Source: an uncultured Gammaproteobacteria bacterium (GTDB lineage: Bacteria > Pseudomonadota > Gammaproteobacteria > GCA-001735895). Taken from it: a stretch of DNA of 33,245 bases. Every line of letters starts with the position of its first letter. Within the stretch, counting starts at the first letter, position 1. The translations under genes were made by a program, and so were the position numbers. Location: positions 1 through 33,245 of the forward strand of contig CALCSG010000338.1 in assembly GCA_937894085.1 (NCBI GenBank), given 5' to 3'. The notes under the pieces were generated by a model. It was not told where the DNA came from and did no database searches. It saw only the letters and a program-made list of their open reading frames with translations. Shown here in pieces: positions 25,056 through 33,245 of this stretch.

Positions 25056-25819
25056 TGGTTAAGGGATTAGACTATTTTCGGGAATATTTTAAAGGTTTTG
25101 AAGATCGCTATATCCTGATTGGCGGAACTGCTTGCGATGTGCTGATGAACGAAGCAGGCCTCGAGTTTCGAGCGACCAAGGATTTGGACATTGTGTTGTG
25201 TGCTGAAGCGTTAGATGCTGAATTTGTGGCCAGATTTTGGCAGTTTGTCCGGGAGGGCGAATACGAGCATAAGGAAAAAAGCACGGGTGATAAACAATTC
25301 TATCGCTTTAAGAACCCTTCAGGTCCAAAGTTTCCTGAAATGTTAGAGCTATTCTCTCGTAAACCCGATGAACTTGTTTTTGAAGGTGAAGGTAATCTGA
25401 CCCCGATCCCCTTTGATGAGGATGTATCCAGCCTATCTGCCATTTTATTGAATGACGCATATTATCGCTGTATTGAGCGTGGGCGTTTAATTATCAATGG
25501 TGTATCAGTTTTAGGGCCAGAGTATATTCTGGTTTTCAAGGCAAGGGCCTGGATTGATTTGTCCAGCCGTAAAGCTAAAGGCGCACAAGTGGATTCAAAA
25601 AAGATTAAGAAACATAGGAATGATGTGTTCAGAATTTCCGCTTTGCTTGCACCCAGCCAGAGAGTCGAACTGGAAGCTGGTATAAGAAAAGATATGCAGC
25701 ATTTTGTTGAGTCAATGGTTAATGAACCGGGTCTGGATATCAGTAATTTTGGGTTAACGGGCAGTTCTTTAAACGAAGTTTTGACTAGCCTGCGCATAAT
25801 TTATCAACTGGAGGCTTAA
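25055..25819 (+). CDS. AbiEii-like nucleotidyltransferase (putative toxin)
   Basis: A 254-aa nucleotidyltransferase-fold protein. Motif I is LIGGTACDVL (G23-G24) and the metal-binding motif RATKDLDIVL provides D43 and D45, the AbiEii/MNT pattern GGxA...RxTxDLD. Later parts include ILVFKARAWIDL followed by KKHRNDVFRI, matching the family's K-x-x-A-x-x-DL...K-x-x-D layout. AbiEii toxins act as NTP transferases blocking growth or phage production; some relatives modify tRNA 3' ends. The start is GTG sharing a base with the upstream TAG (TAGTG), so it depends on antitoxin translation. pglZ begins 3 nt after its stop, so the pair is embedded in the BREX operon. Confidence 0.78.
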   Translation: MVKGLDYFREYFKGFEDRYILIGGTACDVLMNEAGLEFRATKDLDIVLCAEALDAEFVARFWQFVREGEYEHKEKSTGDKQFYRFKNPSGPKFPEMLELFSRKPDELVFEGEGNLTPIPFDEDVSSLSAILLNDAYYRCIERGRLIINGVSVLGPEYILVFKARAWIDLSSRKAKGAQVDSKKIKKHRNDVFRISALLAPSQRVELEAGIRKDMQHFVESMVNEPGLDISNFGLTGSSLNEVLTSLRIIYQLEA

Positions 25820-25821
25820 CC

Positions 25822-28155
25822 ATGTCCTCGGTGATCAGTCATCTAGTCAATCAAATCCGAGAGGCGTCGGTCTACAACCCCAATACACAGGATAAGCCGG
25901 CAGCAGTACTGTGGACGGATAAGGAATGTCAATGGCAGCCGGTGATGTCGAAGTTGTTGGAAGTCTTGCCTGAATTGTTGATTTTAGGCGATATTAAAAG
26001 TGAGCAACGAACAGGGCCTGCGATATGGTTGAAGTGCGTCGTGGCGAGAACCCTGGCTCAAGAGGTTATACCCGACGAACTAACGCCAGTTATATATCTG
26101 CCTGGTATTTCCCGATCTGAATTGCGCGACGTGGTCAATTGTCCGGATGCACTTAAACCATTGGCTGAACTGCAATATCGAGGCGCTCTATATAGCCAAT
26201 ACAATGGCAAGGACTGGACGGTTAACGCTTTTTTGACGTCGGCGAGCTATGGTTTGGATTTGGATATTGCGCAGGATCAAAGTACCCAGCAGGCGATGCT
26301 AAGAGCGTTGGAAGAGTTACTGGAAAACGATGTTCGTCAGCTCGAGGGACGCAGGTTGGAAGAGTCTGATTTTAATCAATTAGTAACTCGAGACCCAATT
26401 CGAGAGTTGTTGAGCTGGATGAATGCGCCAGATGACACTAGGGCCCGATTAAGCGACTCTGGCTGGCAGGTTTTATGTGATGAAGCAAGGCGTGACTACG
26501 ATCTTGACCTAGAATGCGATGGTGTTTTCGCTGCAGCAGAAAAACTGTGTGAGGCTGCGGGCAGGTGGCAACATGTTTGGGATCGATACGCACAGATGCC
26601 GGACTTGTATCCGGCTTTACCGGATTTATTGCTGCGGGTTGAGTTGCCAGATATGTTCGCTGATGTTGATCGTTATCCGAGGGCGAATGAGCAGCAAGAG
26701 CAGCGCTTATTAAAATCTCTTCAGGACCTGGCTGCTTCGACTACTGAGGAAGCCAGAACGGGACTCAAAACACTGGAAAAAGAGCACGGAGATAGGCGTC
26801 AACATTTGTGGGCCAGGCTGGGGAAATCTCCCTGGATTATGCTGCTCGAGCCTTTGGTGCAGGTAGCCTGTTCAACCCAAAATGCACTCGGTGGTTTAAC
26901 TTCTGACGAAATCGGCGAACGCTATTCTGCTGATGGCTGGCAAGCTGACGCAGCCGCATTGACCTGTATTCGAATATGTTCATCGAAGCTACAAACGACT
27001 TTAGTTGTTGAATTATTGAAAGTAATCTACACGCCGTGGCTCGAGCAAGTGAATGAGCGATTCCAAAAGCATGTGGCTGACCAGGGCTACCCCGGTGGAG
27101 CTTCTAAGACTTCGCTCAAAGGTGTTAATGAAGCTGTAGCCAATTATGAATCGAGCGGTGAATGCGTCTTCTTCGTTGATGGGTTGCGACTGGATGTTGC
27201 GCACCAGTTGATGGATTTATTGGCCGAAGTTGATTTAAATCCAATATTAAAAACCCAGTGGGCCGCACTACCCTCGGTGACAGCAACTGCCAAAGCTGCA
27301 GTCAGCCCTGTGGCAGACTATTTGATGGGGCTGCCGACAGATAAAGACTTTGAACCCAGTGTGATCGGTGAGGGCGCTTTGAGCCATGATCGGTTTAAAC
27401 GAACATTAAAGAAGATGGGTTGGCAGTATCTGGAGGAGGATGATTTTGGTGACCCCGGTAAAAATGCCTGGACGGCTACCGGAGACATCGACAAGGAAGG
27501 CCATAAGAGTGAATTCAAGCTGCCATCCAGAATCCCCTATATTTTGAACGCTATCGTTGAGCGCATTCAGGAATTACAGCAATCTGGTTGGAAAAAGATA
27601 CGCATTGTCACGGATCACGGTTGGCTTTTAGTACCGGGTAACCTGCCGAAATATAATCTGCCAAGCCAAGCAGTTGATAGCCGATGGGGACGATGTGCCC
27701 AGTTAAAACCGGGTGTGGAGGTGGATGGCTTAACTATGGGGTGGTATTGGGATCCCAGCACCGCGATCCATTTTCCACCGGGTATTCATTCTTATATTGC
27801 CGGCCGAGCCTATGCTCACGGCGGTGTAAGCCTTCAAGAGTGCCTAATTCCAGTCATAATTCTTGAAAGTGCAACTCGTCAATTGGCCGAAGCACGTATC
27901 ACAGCTGTGCGGTGGTTGGGACTGACCTGTAAGATCGAAGTAGACAGTAATGCTGGGAAATTGTTTGTCGACTTGCGCACCAAGTTGGCGGATAGCGAAA
28001 CGTCTTTAGTCAAAGTAAAGCCGGTTGACGATGGCAAATGCAGTTTAATGGTCGCAGATGATGACCATGAAGGCTTGCAAGCCCTGGTTGTCGTTTTGGA
28101 TGAAGATGGGAACGTTCTAGCGAAGCAAGTAACCCAAGTAGGAGGAGATGAGTAA
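25822..28155 (+). CDS. pglZ: BREX alkaline-phosphatase-fold protein PglZ
   Basis: A 777-aa PglZ, the signature protein of BREX. The alkaline phosphatase-like core is at the C-terminal half: FFVDGLRLDVAHQL with the metal-binding D453, and IVTDHGWLLVPG with D598 and H599. HFPPGIHSYIAGRAYAHGG then VSLQECLIPVI closes the domain. The N-terminal half is a helical platform. Related PglZ proteins bind zinc and hydrolyse phosphodiesters in vitro; the in vivo substrate is unsettled. ATG 25822 has GGAGG 9 nt upstream. The stop overlaps the brxL start (TAATG). Confidence 0.94.
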   Translation: MSSVISHLVNQIREASVYNPNTQDKPAAVLWTDKECQWQPVMSKLLEVLPELLILGDIKSEQRTGPAIWLKCVVARTLAQEVIPDELTPVIYLPGISRSELRDVVNCPDALKPLAELQYRGALYSQYNGKDWTVNAFLTSASYGLDLDIAQDQSTQQAMLRALEELLENDVRQLEGRRLEESDFNQLVTRDPIRELLSWMNAPDDTRARLSDSGWQVLCDEARRDYDLDLECDGVFAAAEKLCEAAGRWQHVWDRYAQMPDLYPALPDLLLRVELPDMFADVDRYPRANEQQEQRLLKSLQDLAASTTEEARTGLKTLEKEHGDRRQHLWARLGKSPWIMLLEPLVQVACSTQNALGGLTSDEIGERYSADGWQADAAALTCIRICSSKLQTTLVVELLKVIYTPWLEQVNERFQKHVADQGYPGGASKTSLKGVNEAVANYESSGECVFFVDGLRLDVAHQLMDLLAEVDLNPILKTQWAALPSVTATAKAAVSPVADYLMGLPTDKDFEPSVIGEGALSHDRFKRTLKKMGWQYLEEDDFGDPGKNAWTATGDIDKEGHKSEFKLPSRIPYILNAIVERIQELQQSGWKKIRIVTDHGWLLVPGNLPKYNLPSQAVDSRWGRCAQLKPGVEVDGLTMGWYWDPSTAIHFPPGIHSYIAGRAYAHGGVSLQECLIPVIILESATRQLAEARITAVRWLGLTCKIEVDSNAGKLFVDLRTKLADSETSLVKVKPVDDGKCSLMVADDDHEGLQALVVVLDEDGNVLAKQVTQVGGDE

Positions 28156-30206
28156 TGGAACTTGATCAACTGGATCAAAAAGCAGCCGATTCATTTGAAG
28201 GCTATGTGGTACGAAAAGACCTGGTCAGAACATTTAGCCGTCAGTTTCCGGTGCCGACTTATGTGGTGGAGTTTTTACTGGGCCGATATTGCGCAACTAC
28301 AAATGAAAAAGAGATTGAGGAAGGTCTTGAGATTGTGCAACGACAGCTGTCTTTAAGAACGGTAAAAGCGGGTGAGCAGGAGCTGTTCAAAGCGAGAGCC
28401 TATAAAGACGGAAATGTAAAGTTGATCGATATGGTCAGCGTGAGATTTAGCACCAAGGACAACGGCTATTTAGTCTCACTGCCGAGCCTACATTTAAATA
28501 ATGTAAGAATCCCTGACAAATTGGTTGATGAAAATGAGCGTTTATTAACAGGAGGTTTCTATGCTGAAGTTACCCTTGAATATGATGCCATCATCGCTGA
28601 AGAAAAAGGTGGAAACCCTTTTGGTGTTTTTGCGTTAAAGCCAATACAACTGTCTAAGCGGAATGTTTTGGATATTTTGTCTGAAGCGCGCAAACAGTTT
28701 TCTACTCAGGAATGGATTGATTTGCTGCTACGTTCGATCGGTTTGGAACCTGAAAAGCTCAGCGATGATTCAAAGAATGCAATGTTATTGCGTATGGTTC
28801 CATTTGTGGAAAGAAACTACAACATGGTTGAGCTTGGCCCCAGAGGGACGGGTAAAAGTCATCTTTACCAGCAGGTGTCGCCTTATGCGCATTTGATTTC
28901 TGGGGGTAAGGCAACGGTTGCTAAGATGTTTGTGAATAATGCGACTGGTCAGCGTGGATTGGTGTGCCAATATGATGTTGTTTGTTTTGACGAAGTGAGT
29001 GGTATTTCATTTGACTCAAAAGATGGGGTGAACATTATGAAAGGGTATATGGAGTCCGGTGAGTTCAGTCGTGGAAAAGAGAGTATTCGAGGTGATGGCT
29101 CCCTAGTGTTCGTCGGCAACTTTGATGTTGATGTTGAACACCAACAGAGAATTGGCCATTTGTTTGGACCCTTACCTGATGAAATGAGAGATGACACGGC
29201 TTGGATGGATCGTATTCATTGTTACCTGCCAGGCTGGAATGTACCGAAGATGAGCGGAGACCTTTTGACCGATCATTTCGGTTTAGTGAGTGACTTTTTG
29301 TCGGAATGTTTAAGCCACCTCCGCAATCAAAGCCGAGTGAGCGCAATTCAGGGGCGAGTTCATTTTGGTGGGGCATTGAGTGGTCGAGATACAAATGGCG
29401 TTAACAAAACAGTTTCTGGTTTATTAAAGCTACTTTATCCGGGTATGGATTCCCAAGTTTCTGATGAAGATCTCGAATGGGCCATTCGTCAAGGGCTGGA
29501 AGTTCGGCGCCGGGTGAAAGAGCAGCAAAAGCGTATTGGATCAGCAGAATTTAGGAATACACATTTCAGTTACATTATGGGCAATGATGGTATTGAGCAG
29601 TTTGTTTCGACACCAGAGTTGCATGCGGATAATTCCATCGGGTCAGACCCCCTGGAGCCAGGCCAAATTTGGGCTATCAGCGAAGGTGGTAACGAAGCTG
29701 ATGACAATGCAGGTCTATATCGGATTGAGGTGAATGAAGGGCCTGGAGCTGGCGTCAAGATTTTAAATAATCCGATACCTCCGGCCTTTAAGGAGTCTGT
29801 CCGCTATGCTGAACAAAATTTGTATTCAAGAACAGCGCAGCTGGTTGGTGATCGTGATCCACGATCTCATGAGTTCACCATTCAATTAAGAGCCTTTGAT
29901 GCCTCAAAGAAAGGAACAAAATTAGGTATGCCAGCGTTGGTAGCCATGTGCAGTAGTATGCTAAAAAAACCGATTCGCGGTGGTTTGATTCTCATTGGAG
30001 AATTGAATCTTGGAGGCTCTATTGAGCCGGTCATAAATGCTGTAAACGTTATTGAGCTAGCGGTTGAAAAAGGGGCGCAAGCCGTACTTTTGCCAGTTAG
30101 TTGTCGTCGTCAGTTGTTTGATCTTTCCGACGAGATGGCTACTAAAGTTGATGTCCAGTTTTACGCGGACGCAAAAGATGCGATGCTAAAGGCATTGGTC
30201 GAATAG
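28155..30206 (+). CDS. brxL: BREX Lon-like AAA+ protein BrxL
   Basis: A 683-aa type 1 BREX protein. The N-terminal DUF4357/BrxL domain is followed by an AAA+ core with Walker A GPRGTGKS (residues 228-235) and Walker B VVCFDEVSG (D279, E280), and a C-terminal Lon-like fold (KPIRGGLILIGELNLGGSIE then PVINAVNVIELAVEKGAQAV). The GPSAG catalytic serine motif of true Lon proteases is not visible at the matching place (GMPALVAMCSS), consistent with reports that BrxL acts as a DNA-binding ATPase rather than a protease. It starts on the pglZ stop codon with GGAGGAG just upstream. Confidence 0.94.
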   Translation: MELDQLDQKAADSFEGYVVRKDLVRTFSRQFPVPTYVVEFLLGRYCATTNEKEIEEGLEIVQRQLSLRTVKAGEQELFKARAYKDGNVKLIDMVSVRFSTKDNGYLVSLPSLHLNNVRIPDKLVDENERLLTGGFYAEVTLEYDAIIAEEKGGNPFGVFALKPIQLSKRNVLDILSEARKQFSTQEWIDLLLRSIGLEPEKLSDDSKNAMLLRMVPFVERNYNMVELGPRGTGKSHLYQQVSPYAHLISGGKATVAKMFVNNATGQRGLVCQYDVVCFDEVSGISFDSKDGVNIMKGYMESGEFSRGKESIRGDGSLVFVGNFDVDVEHQQRIGHLFGPLPDEMRDDTAWMDRIHCYLPGWNVPKMSGDLLTDHFGLVSDFLSECLSHLRNQSRVSAIQGRVHFGGALSGRDTNGVNKTVSGLLKLLYPGMDSQVSDEDLEWAIRQGLEVRRRVKEQQKRIGSAEFRNTHFSYIMGNDGIEQFVSTPELHADNSIGSDPLEPGQIWAISEGGNEADDNAGLYRIEVNEGPGAGVKILNNPIPPAFKESVRYAEQNLYSRTAQLVGDRDPRSHEFTIQLRAFDASKKGTKLGMPALVAMCSSMLKKPIRGGLILIGELNLGGSIEPVINAVNVIELAVEKGAQAVLLPVSCRRQLFDLSDEMATKVDVQFYADAKDAMLKALVE

Positions 30207-30222
30207 CCGGGGTTTTAAAGTT

Positions 30223-30885
30223 ATGGAAAACGAATCGAAATCATTTCAATTGCTAAAAAACAGACATCGTGAAGTTAGAGATAATCTTCCTCAACACTTA
30301 TCTCTTCGCATACATCGGGCATTGAGCTGGCTAAATTGTGCGGATAAGAAAGATGACGAAGATTCAAAATTTATTTTTCTATGGATTGCTTTTAATGCTG
30401 CCTACGCACATGAAATCCCAAATCGATGGGAGGTTAATGAGCGTCAAATATTGAGCAATTATCTTCAAATACTGATAACTGCAGATGATGAGAATACTTT
30501 ATACAATATTGTCTGGAATGAATTCCCCAGCTCTATTCGATTGTTGATAGACAATAAATATGTGTATCAACAATTTTGGGATTTTCAAAATGAGAAAATA
30601 GAAGAAGATCACTGGTTAGTGATATTTAATAAAAGTAAAGAGATGGCTAACAGGGCGCTAGGCAAAATGGATACGGGGAAAATTCTGTCAATTGTGTTTG
30701 AGCGCTTATACACCTTAAGAAATCAAATGATTCACGGAGGCGCAACCTGGAACAGCTCAGTGAATAGAGACCAGATTAGGGATGGTGTAAAGATAATGAG
30801 CCAGATCGTACCAGCCATGATATTTATCATGCTTAATAAAAAGACTAATTTAATAGGTAGCCCTTGCTACCCTGTTGTAGATTAG
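30223..30885 (+). CDS. HEPN-like protein, last gene of the BREX operon
   Basis: A 220-aa helical protein 16 nt after brxL. The C-terminal part carries R-x4-H in RLYTLRNQMIHGG (R166, H171), the catalytic signature of HEPN ribonucleases found in many toxin and defence proteins. An N-terminal FIFLWIAFNAAY helix is also typical of one group of HEPN-like hypothetical proteins. If active it would cleave RNA, possibly as a last-resort arm of the locus; that is inference. No cognate antitoxin lies beside it, so BREX components or a distant partner would have to restrain it. The gene is AT-richer than brxC. The frame is complete. Confidence 0.65.
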   Translation: MENESKSFQLLKNRHREVRDNLPQHLSLRIHRALSWLNCADKKDDEDSKFIFLWIAFNAAYAHEIPNRWEVNERQILSNYLQILITADDENTLYNIVWNEFPSSIRLLIDNKYVYQQFWDFQNEKIEEDHWLVIFNKSKEMANRALGKMDTGKILSIVFERLYTLRNQMIHGGATWNSSVNRDQIRDGVKIMSQIVPAMIFIMLNKKTNLIGSPCYPVVD

Positions 30886-31007
30886 TTTTGAGATGTGAAT
30901 GCGATGACAAGCTTTACGAACCATAGGGTAGGAGAATGGCTCTCGGATTATATGTCCGATAGTTGCTGTTGTACCAGTCTTCCAAATTGGGTGCTATGTG
31001 TGTTGAG
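30886..31007. other. Right end of the BREX transcription unit
   Basis: No terminator hairpin with a T-run and no gene are seen between the HEPN-like gene and the inverted repeat at 31008. Confidence 0.4.
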
Positions 31008-31047
31008 TTGCATTGAAATTTGACCCCCGGATCAATATTCAATGCAA
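31008..31047. repeat. 10-bp perfect inverted repeat beside a tRNA fragment
   Basis: TTGCATTGAA (31008-31017) and TTCAATGCAA (31038-31047) are perfect arms around a 20-bp centre containing TTTGACCCCCGG. It ends 8 bp before a tRNA 3'-end fragment and may be part of a recombination site or a small hairpin left by a mobile element. Confidence 0.55.
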
Positions 31048-31054
31048 ATCAACA

Positions 31055-31085
<31 letters not shown>

Positions 31086-31244
31086 ATTTTCTGTTTAGGC
31101 GCTTAATTCTCTAAGTGGATAATATAGGAGCAGGGTGATCATTGATAAAGGGGGGGCAATGCGAGCATGAGCTTCTTCCATCGATCAGTTTTCATTGCCG
31201 TTTTATTTACCAAGAGATTGTTTGACGTGGATAGACGACGCTAT

Positions 31245-31865
31245 TTATACCTCATTAGTTTTCCGAGCTATCTCAATCAGCTCATTTTGAAGACGTCGAT
31301 TATCTTTACGGGCTTTCTTTAAATCCTCTTTAATATCCTTCATTAAAGAGTCTTTGTCGGTGATTTGAGCATTCAGTGCTATCTTTTCAGCTTTTAATTG
31401 TGCAATAAATGAACTCTCTTTTGACAAGTCGCCATTAATATTTTCAATAATTTTATCCTTATTTTCCAATACCTTTTCGAGCTCAGCTAAACGACTCTCG
31501 AGTCTCTGGATATCTTTTAAAGCATCGTTAAGTTCGAGATTTGACTCATTAATTCTGTTCTCTGCTTCAAATCGATAATTTTCGACGGCCTCTGTGGCTA
31601 ATTTGCTAGCGGTTCCCCAAATTTGACTCACTGATATTTCTACTGCTCTTTTCAGGTCAGCAGGCATATCTAGGGCGTATTCCACTCCAGACTTTCGAGA
31701 CTCTCTCCACTCTTTCATGACAGGAGAAATATCTGAAAGAGAACCACTACCCATTCGGTCTCGAACCTGGGCATTCGTAGGAGATTCTATTCCTTCGCCG
31801 ACTAGTTCGTTAGCCGAGACAGTTATCCGTTCTCTGATTTCAGGGTTTATATTTTTAGTTGGCAT
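31245..31865 (-). CDS. KfrA-like DNA-binding coiled-coil protein
   Basis: A 206-aa protein with an N-terminal DNA-binding domain of the KfrA_N type (residues ~1-100: INPEIRERITVSANELVGEG, then TNAQVRDRMGSGS and SDISPVMKEWRESRK) and a long continuous coiled coil to the C-terminus (DIQRLESRLAELEKVLENKD and the repeats after it). KfrA proteins bind operators next to their own gene and help maintain plasmids. A perfect-arm palindrome lies 19 bp upstream of the ATG. Its location between a recombinase and a tRNA fragment indicates an integrated element, possibly of plasmid origin. AT-rich like its neighbours. Confidence 0.82.
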   Translation of the reverse strand: MPTKNINPEIRERITVSANELVGEGIESPTNAQVRDRMGSGSLSDISPVMKEWRESRKSGVEYALDMPADLKRAVEISVSQIWGTASKLATEAVENYRFEAENRINESNLELNDALKDIQRLESRLAELEKVLENKDKIIENINGDLSKESSFIAQLKAEKIALNAQITDKDSLMKDIKEDLKKARKDNRRLQNELIEIARKTNEV

Positions 31866-31883
31866 ATTTTGATCTCAAAATAG

Positions 31884-31919
31884 ATTGTACGTATTATATG
31901 TATTAATAGTACGTACAAT
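31884..31919. promoter_or_regulatory. Palindromic operator upstream of the KfrA-like gene
   Basis: ATTGTACGTA (31884-31893) and TACGTACAAT (31910-31919) form perfect 10-bp arms with a 16-bp AT-rich centre, just upstream of the KfrA-like start at 31865. Position and symmetry fit autorepression as known for KfrA proteins. Confidence 0.65.
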
Positions 31920-32036
31920 ACAAAATACAAGAGCTTTTTCTTCATGAATCATTGTGCGGATGACGATTACTCAACTGAATTTAGTGCTCAGTTGAGCATA
32001 ATAAATAAGTAAGTTTAGAATCCGAGGCTTATAGCT

Positions 32037-32333
32037 TTAGTAGAATTGATGTCTAGATTTTAAATCATTTATCATATGGTATAACCGCTCTTCTAAAAGC
32101 ATCAGGGTTTCTTCTGGTTTTAATTGTTCTTTATCTAGTAATTGATTTTTGATCCAGTATTTTATCGCTTCTTGGTTATTATTTTCATTTCCTTTACCAA
32201 GGGACGAAACTAGCTCAATACCGTCGTTAATTTGTAAATTAAATACAATAGCTTGTGCTAATTTTTCAGCAGTACGGTCATCAATAGATGTATTAAAATT
32301 ATTATTGATTTCAAATCGATCATTATTATTCAT
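32037..32333 (-). CDS. Small hypothetical protein coupled to the right integrase
   Basis: A 98-aa acidic, helical protein with an asparagine-rich N-terminus (NNNDRFEINNNFN) and the segments AEKLAQAIVFNLQINDGIEL and EETLMLLEERLYHMINDL. No recognised domain. Its ATG overlaps the end of the integrase gene by 8 nt and is preceded by GGAG, so the two are co-translated. It could be a recombination accessory or regulator, by position only. Confidence 0.6.
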   Translation of the reverse strand: MNNNDRFEINNNFNTSIDDRTAEKLAQAIVFNLQINDGIELVSSLGKGNENNNQEAIKYWIKNQLLDKEQLKPEETLMLLEERLYHMINDLKSRHQFY

Positions 32334-33204
32334 GATTTATCTCCTGTAGTTTCTTAAGTTGATCGTGGATAACTTTTTCAGTTAATAGTCCGTCTCGTCT
32401 AGCCAAATTTGGTACGTAAGCTGAGTAGACTTTAAACAACATACTTGTCGTAGAGTGTCCTAATTGTCGGGCTATCCATTCTGGGCTTTCTCCTGCAGCT
32501 AGCCAAAGTGAAGCGGTTGTATGTCTTGTTTCATATGGACGCCTGCGTTCTAAATCTATAAGGTCTAAAACGGGATACCAAATTCGCTTACAAAAGTTGC
32601 AACTGTCGATTGGTTTATTATTTCTGTTTGTGAAAACATATTTCTCTTCACCTGATATCTGATGTTGTGTTTTAAGTGCCTCAAATACAACTTTATTCAT
32701 TGCTACTTCACGACTAGAGCCATCATTTTTTACTGGGGTACTTTTACCGTTAATCCATGCTTCTCTAATTAATATTTGTCTTGATTCGAAATCTATATAC
32801 TTCCACTTCAAGCCATTTATTTCAGATGTTCGAAGCCCAGTAAAAAATCTGACAAAAATATAATTCTTGTAACGATTATCAACGTTATCTAAGATGTTAT
32901 TAATTTCATTAACTGAAAATGGTTTAATGTTCGCCTTTGGAAGCTTTAGTGTTTTAATATTTCTAAACTCACTTTTATAACCAAAGCGATCTGCAGCATC
33001 TTTCAAGATCATCCTGAGGGTGCTCAAGATATGATTTATTCGGCTAGTTGAGATATATGTATTTTTACCTCTTCCCGAGGCTTTCGAGGTAAGAGCGTTT
33101 CTGAAATCCAAAATGTCAGTCTTAGAAATATTTTTTATTAATGAGCCACCAAATTTATCATTAAGGTGATTTTCAATAATTGACCTCACGTTGAGAGTAA
33201 CCAA
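32326..33204 (-). CDS. int: Tyrosine recombinase, 5' end unresolved
   Basis: At least 292 aa of a phage-type integrase. Catalytic positions: R125 (TGLRTSEINGL), R227 in PYETRHTTA, where the usual first His of HxxR is Tyr (Y224), H250 (QLGHSTT) and the nucleophile Y260 (FKVYSAY). The N-terminal part is a SAM-like core-binding domain, but no arm-binding domain is visible. The frame opens with TTG at 33204 and continues upstream as GDNPSFI-like codons to an in-frame TAA next to a run of seven A, so either the start is non-standard or a frameshift separates it from sequence beyond the window. The gene reads leftward towards a tRNA fragment at 31055 and would belong to an element extending right. 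Confidence 0.82.
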   Translation of the reverse strand: MVTLNVRSIIENHLNDKFGGSLIKNISKTDILDFRNALTSKASGRGKNTYISTSRINHILSTLRMILKDAADRFGYKSEFRNIKTLKLPKANIKPFSVNEINNILDNVDNRYKNYIFVRFFTGLRTSEINGLKWKYIDFESRQILIREAWINGKSTPVKNDGSSREVAMNKVVFEALKTQHQISGEEKYVFTNRNNKPIDSCNFCKRIWYPVLDLIDLERRRPYETRHTTASLWLAAGESPEWIARQLGHSTTSMLFKVYSAYVPNLARRDGLLTEKVIHDQLKKLQEINHE

Positions 33205-33245
33205 AATAAATGATGGGTTATCCCCGTTTTTTTATCACATTATTT

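Overview
The window is a gammaproteobacterial chromosome fragment, not identifiable to genus from sequence alone. The left edge is a conserved chromosomal anchor: the 3' end of pgsA followed by tRNA-Gly(GCC), tRNA-Cys(GCA) and tRNA-Leu(UAA), the same order as pgsA-glyW-cysT-leuZ in enterobacteria. leuZ is a known integration hot spot, and a tyrosine recombinase gene starts about 150 bp beyond it. Everything to the right reads as accessory DNA assembled in several events.

Layout. (1) 1-981: pgsA end and tRNAs, with two extra tandem copies of a tRNA-Leu-5'-end-like unit just before the real tRNA-Leu. (2) 1135-7654: the integrase, then a 5.5 kb segment bounded by a 44-bp imperfect inverted repeat. 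The segment holds a Fic-like gene remnant, a 162-bp MITE with a perfect 8-bp target duplication, and a leftward four-gene cluster: PhnW-like aminotransferase, CDP-alcohol phosphatidyltransferase, LicC/PntC-like cytidylyltransferase and an ATP-grasp protein. The cluster looks like it builds and attaches an amino-alcohol or aminophosphonate headgroup to a lipid or glycan. (3) 7751-11000: small cargo genes (a HAD protein with an altered nucleophile, a CPxCG protein, a SEC-C protein, an AlpA-like regulator). (4) 11224-12266: a decayed IS1595-family element whose ends match the MITE. (5) 12567-13646: a gene-poor stretch with three 51-bp direct repeats. (6) 13647-30885: a rightward, intact-looking type 1 BREX phage-defence locus in the order brxA-brxB-brxC-pglX-[DUF262/DUF1524]-[AbiEi-like/AbiEii-like pair]-pglZ-brxL-[HEPN-like]. 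(7) 31008-33245: an inverted repeat, a tRNA 3'-end fragment, a KfrA-like DNA-binding protein with a palindromic operator, a small protein and a second tyrosine recombinase, which together look like the edge of another integrative element.

How the genes work together: BREX uses PglX methylation to mark self DNA, while BrxC, PglZ and BrxL act against phage. This locus embeds a putative modified-DNA-targeting nuclease (DUF262/DUF1524), a type IV toxin-antitoxin-like pair with its own palindromic control region, and a HEPN candidate ribonuclease, so it can be read as layered defence. The most novel-looking parts are the headgroup-type cluster with no PEP mutase in view, the long inverted repeat around it, and the non-core genes inside the BREX locus.
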